Source: an uncultured Clostridia bacterium
GTDB taxonomy: Bacteria; Bacillota; Clostridia; Christensenellales; Borkfalkiaceae
Length of the DNA stretch: 64,000 nt
NCBI GenBank assembly: GCA_944368925.1
Contig: CALVXG010000001.1
Location: 62,001 to 126,000 of the forward strand
Direction: 5' to 3'
In this document: positions 61,017 through 64,000 of the stretch, one piece after another
Position numbering within the stretch: position 1 is the stretch's first letter
Layout of the letters: every line of letters starts with the position of its first letter
The notes under the pieces: generated by a model
Database searches by the model: none
Told to the model about the DNA's origin: nothing
Seen by the model: the letters and a program-made list of their open reading frames with translations, nothing else
Position numbers and translations under genes: made by a program

Positions 61017-61568
61017 TTAAACCGCGGCATAGCCCAGTTCGAATGCTTTTTTATTCATTTCGACCGTCTTTTGCGGAATGCTCGCAAGCAAAGCCGCTTC
61101 AAACGCGTCCTTTTCATACCCCAGCTTTTTGCACAGCGCCCCCAGCATCACCGCGTTCGCCGCCTTCGCGTTGCCCGCTTCCAGCGCCATCGTAAGTGCG
61201 TCGATCCCCGTGCCGCGCAGACGGCTCTCGATCCCCTTCGGGTATTCCGCCGCCCCCGTCACCACGGGCATCGGCATGATCTCCTGCGTCGAATACAAAA
61301 TCTGCCCGTCCGGCTTCAGAAAATGCGCGTAGCGCAGCGCTTCCAGCTTTTCAAACGCAAGAATAAAGTCCGCGCTCCCTTCGTCTATGATCGGAGACGC
61401 GATTTTGTCGCCGATCCGCACATACGTCATCACGCTTCCGCCGCGCTGCGCCATTCCGTGCACCTCGCTCAGCTTCACGTCATATCCCTTGTCCATTGCG
61501 TATTTCCCGAGCACGCGGCTCGCCAACAGCGTTCCCTGCCCGCCGACTCCGACTATCAGTATATCCAT
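61017..61568 (-). CDS. iorB: Indolepyruvate:ferredoxin oxidoreductase, beta subunit
   Basis: A 183-residue gamma-type domain subunit of 2-oxoacid:ferredoxin oxidoreductases. It opens DILIVGVGGQGTLLASRVLG and has EVHGMAQRGGSVMTYVRIG. With IorA it oxidises aryl 2-oxo acids to acyl-CoA and reduces ferredoxin. I chose the ATG at 61568, 2 bp after the iorA stop, with GGAGG further upstream inside iorA. A longer frame to 61895 runs into iorA and is spurious. Confidence 0.95.
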   Translation of the reverse strand: MDILIVGVGGQGTLLASRVLGKYAMDKGYDVKLSEVHGMAQRGGSVMTYVRIGDKIASPIIDEGSADFILAFEKLEALRYAHFLKPDGQILYSTQEIMPMPVVTGAAEYPKGIESRLRGTGIDALTMALEAGNAKAANAVMLGALCKKLGYEKDAFEAALLASIPQKTVEMNKKAFELGYAAV

Positions 61569-61570
61569 GC

Positions 61571-63289
61571 TCACTTGACCTCCCCGTCGATCGCTCCGAA
61601 TTTGCACACGCCCTGGCACAGACCGCATTCCGTACACAGCGATACGTCGATCGTGATCCCGTCCTTTCCGTTCACGATCGCAGGGCAACCCAGTTTCAGG
61701 CACGCCTTGCATTTCTTGCATTTCCCGTTCACGCGGAACCCGTTGTAGAGCTTCTTCGTCAGAAGCACGCACGGCCTTTTCGCGATCACCACCGAAACGT
61801 CTTCGTTCGCAAGCGCCGCTTTCACCGCTTTCTCCGTCGCCGCAAGATCGCCCGGATCTACCGTGACTACGTCTTTCACGCCCACCGCACGGCACACTTC
61901 TTCCAGGTTCAGTTCGTATGTAGGCTCGTTCTTGATCGTCTTGCCCGTCGCGGGATGGTTCTGATGCCCCGTCATCCCCGTCGTACGGTTATCCAGGATC
62001 ACGACCGTAACCTTCGCTTTATTATAAACAGCATCGACAAGCCCCGTAATTCCGCTGTGGATAAACGTCGAATCGCCGATGACCGCCACAGAATGTTTGT
62101 GCGCTTCGGGATCCGCCTTGTCAAACCCGATCGCCATACCGATGCTCGCGCCCATACAGACGACCGCGTCCATCGATCCCAACGGCGGCACCGCGCCCAG
62201 CGTATAACAGCCGATGTCGCCCAAAACGTTCAGCTTCAATTTGGACAACACGTAAAAGACCCCGCGGTGCGGACAGCCCGCACACAGCACGGGAGGCCGC
62301 GCAGGTACCGCCGCGGGCACCGTCTCCGTCTTTTCTCCCAAAACTTTTTCGCGGATCAGTTTCGCCGAGAATTCGCCGCAGCGCGGGAAAATGTTCTTCC
62401 CTTCCACCGCGATCCCGTGCGCTTTGATCTGCGTTTCCAGATGCGGCGCCAGCTCTTCCGCCACGATGCACCGCTTTACGCTCTTTGCAAATTTTTCGAT
62501 GAGCGCGTACGGCAACGGCCATACCGTGCCCAGCTTGAGTACGCTCGCTTCGGGCAGCGCCTCTTTGACATACTGGTACACCCCGCCCGCACAGATAATG
62601 CCAAGTTCCTTGCTCCCTTCTTCGATCCTGTTGATCGGGAAAGCATTGGAATCTTCCGAAAGTTTCTGCATCCGCTCTTCCACGACCACGTGCTTCGTGC
62701 GCGCGTTCGCAGGCATCATGACATATTTTGCAATGTCGCGCTCATATCCCTTTACGGGTTTTTCTTCCCGCTCGCAAAGCTCCACGAGACTCTGCGAATG
62801 CGCCACGCGCGTCGTGATGCGCAAGATCACGGGCGTGTCGTATTTTTCCGAAAGCTCAAACGCAAGTTTGGTAAAATCTTTCGCTTCCTGGCTGTCCGAA
62901 GGTTCCAAAACGGGGATCTGCGCGCTGACCGCCGTCAGACGCGTATCCTGCTCGTTCTGCGACGAAAATACCGACGGATCGTCCGCCACCGCCACGACAA
63001 GCCCGCCGTTTACCCCCGTATAAGACGCCGTAAACAACGGGTCACACGCCACGTTCAGCCCTACGTGTTTCATCGAAACGATCGTACGCGCTCCGCGTAT
63101 CGACGCCCCGATCCCCACTTCCAGCGCCACCTTCTCGTTCGGCGACCACTCGCTGTACACGTCGTCGTAACGCGCCAGCTCTTCCGTGATCTCCGTCGAC
63201 GGCGTACCCGGGTATGCGGCCGCAACTTTCACGCCCGCTTCCCAGGCGCCTCGCGCCACTGCAAAATCTCCTAACATCAATTTCTTCAT
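61571..63289 (-). CDS. iorA: Indolepyruvate:ferredoxin oxidoreductase, alpha subunit
   Basis: A 572-residue catalytic subunit. The N-terminal pyrimidine-binding domain starts LMLGDFAVARGAWEAGVKVAAAYPGTPSTEI. The TPP-binding half has CAGCPHRGVF, GDIGCYTLG and the GDSTFIHSG...LDNRTTGMTGHQ motif. The C-terminus carries a two-cluster ferredoxin domain (CKKCKACLKLGC and CTECGLCQGVC). It degrades transaminated aromatic amino acids. The ATG at 63289 has only a weak CAGG site. It is followed 2 bp later by iorB. Confidence 0.95.
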   Translation of the reverse strand: MKKLMLGDFAVARGAWEAGVKVAAAYPGTPSTEITEELARYDDVYSEWSPNEKVALEVGIGASIRGARTIVSMKHVGLNVACDPLFTASYTGVNGGLVVAVADDPSVFSSQNEQDTRLTAVSAQIPVLEPSDSQEAKDFTKLAFELSEKYDTPVILRITTRVAHSQSLVELCEREEKPVKGYERDIAKYVMMPANARTKHVVVEERMQKLSEDSNAFPINRIEEGSKELGIICAGGVYQYVKEALPEASVLKLGTVWPLPYALIEKFAKSVKRCIVAEELAPHLETQIKAHGIAVEGKNIFPRCGEFSAKLIREKVLGEKTETVPAAVPARPPVLCAGCPHRGVFYVLSKLKLNVLGDIGCYTLGAVPPLGSMDAVVCMGASIGMAIGFDKADPEAHKHSVAVIGDSTFIHSGITGLVDAVYNKAKVTVVILDNRTTGMTGHQNHPATGKTIKNEPTYELNLEEVCRAVGVKDVVTVDPGDLAATEKAVKAALANEDVSVVIAKRPCVLLTKKLYNGFRVNGKCKKCKACLKLGCPAIVNGKDGITIDVSLCTECGLCQGVCKFGAIDGEVK

Positions 63290-63336
63290 ATCTGTAAACC
63301 TGACCTGATATTTTTTGCTTGTTGACGGATCCTTCT

Positions 63337-64000
63337 TCAGTTCTTCCTCAGATCCTTGACTCTCTTCACTTTCCCTTCCGTACGCTGTATCGAAAACGGC
63401 TCGACCAGCTTCACCTTCACGTCGATCTGCAACACCACGCGCAGCTTGTGACGGATCTTCGCCACCAGCTCCTCCAACTTGGAATAATCGGTCAGAAGAT
63501 TCGCGTCGTCTACCTCCACCCGCACTTCCAGAGTGTCCATATAATTGACGCGGTCGACGATGATCTCGTACATCTTGCCCAGCTCGTCCATGCCCATCAG
63601 GACGCTCTCGATCTGCGACGGGAATACGTTCACCCCGCGTATGATCAGCATGTCGTCCGTCCTGCCCACCACGCGCGACATGCGCGCCAGCGTCCTGCCG
63701 CATTTGCAGGGTTCATACGTGAGCGACGTGATATCCTTCGTCCTGTACCGCAAGATCGGCATGCCCTCTTTAAGAAGCGTCGTCAGAACCATCTCGCCCT
63801 GCTCCCCTTCGCCCAACACTTCGTTCTTCTCCATGTTGACGATCTCGGGATAAAACATGTCTTCGTTGATGTGCATGCCCGCTTTCTCGCGGCATTCCCC
63901 CGCAACGCCCGGCCCGCCGACTTCCGTCAGTCCGTAGTTCTCCGTCGGGAACGCGCCGAACAGCTTGTGCAGCGATTCGTGCATCTCCGCCGTCGAAGCC
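63337..64000 (-). CDS. paaK: Phenylacetate-CoA ligase-family enzyme (second copy), C-terminal part
   Basis: About 221 C-terminal residues are visible. The frame is open to the window edge, so the start lies beyond it. YGLTEVGGPG, RYRTKDI, GRTDDMLIIRGVNVFPSQIE and the C-terminal RTEGKVKRVKDLR match the copy at 59679-60998 in order but differ at many positions, so this is an older paralogue and not a recent duplicate. It is upstream of iorA by 47 bp in the same direction and probably in the same operon. Confidence 0.92.
   Translation of the reverse strand, partial: ASTAEMHESLHKLFGAFPTENYGLTEVGGPGVAGECREKAGMHINEDMFYPEIVNMEKNEVLGEGEQGEMVLTTLLKEGMPILRYRTKDITSLTYEPCKCGRTLARMSRVVGRTDDMLIIRGVNVFPSQIESVLMGMDELGKMYEIIVDRVNYMDTLEVRVEVDDANLLTDYSKLEELVAKIRHKLRVVLQIDVKVKLVEPFSIQRTEGKVKRVKDLRKN

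Noticed and set aside
63290..63703. N-terminal extension of IorA to 63703
   Set aside because: The added residues are an out-of-frame reading of the upstream PaaK gene. IorA begins at MKKLMLGDF.

Overview
This 64-kb window reads as chromosomal DNA of an anaerobic, Clostridia-like member of the Bacillota. The reasons are near-consensus sigma-A promoters, strong AGGAGG-type ribosome binding sites, a T-box leader, the conserved rimP-nusA-ylxR-ylxQ-infB-rbfA cluster, a type 2 leuA, a ferredoxin-linked IorAB 2-oxoacid oxidoreductase and meso-DAP-type peptidoglycan genes. Base composition is intermediate (about half G+C), and I cannot name the genus. No rRNA, tRNA, phage, insertion sequence or CRISPR array is visible. 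Almost every gene is on the minus strand. Only a penicillin-binding protein, a PadR-type regulator and a cation antiporter are on the plus strand.

Layout. 1-4.4 kb: a miaB-mutS-mutL operon (mutL runs off the left edge), divergent from a class A penicillin-binding protein (4.5-6.7 kb). 7.2-22 kb: a long minus-strand run. It starts at an argG promoter preceded by an AT-rich block of ArgR-like dyads and continues argG, argC, argJ, argB, argD, argF, carA and a carB-dapF fusion, then a small membrane protein, a cysteine desulfurase and thiI. No argH is present. 22-28 kb: a flavin reductase, a YgjP-type metalloprotease and an acyl-ACP thioesterase, divergent from a PadR regulator with a four-helix membrane tail. 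A structured, terminator-ended intergenic region and an MBL-fold hydrolase follow. 27.7-33.7 kb: dtd, efp, an M24 peptidase, an endonuclease IV-like protein, ribF, truB and nrnA. 33.7-42.5 kb: the translation/transcription operon (rimP to nrnA), preceded by a gene at the usual polC position that encodes only the N-terminal, OB and proofreading exonuclease parts of PolC, then ispG and nrdR. 42.6-50.5 kb: a GT4 glycosyltransferase, leuA under a T-box, and a 1453-residue membrane-anchored exported protein. 50.7-59.1 kb: a sodium:solute symporter, a MATE exporter, a large prepilin-like adhesin with a structured 5' leader, a cytoplasmic GH13 enzyme and a CPA2 antiporter. 59.2-64 kb: an ACT-domain protein and paaK-iorB-iorA-paaK genes for activating or oxidising aryl and branched 2-oxo acids.

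How the genes fit together. The arginine genes plus carAB form one pathway block from glutamate to argininosuccinate, with carbamoyl phosphate made beside its consumer, ArgF. DapF is fused to the CarB C-terminus and has Ala where the first catalytic Cys should be. The desulfurase next to thiI is the probable sulfur donor for tRNA 4-thiouridine or thiamine. The rimP-nrnA operon has a promoter inside the end of the PolC-like gene and a terminator-like hairpin in its leader, which suggests attenuation.

The most unusual items are the reduced polC-locus protein, the CarB-DapF fusion with its missing cysteine, the membrane-tethered PadR regulator, the structured RNA candidate at 26.46-26.76 kb, and the prepilin with its hairpin-rich leader.
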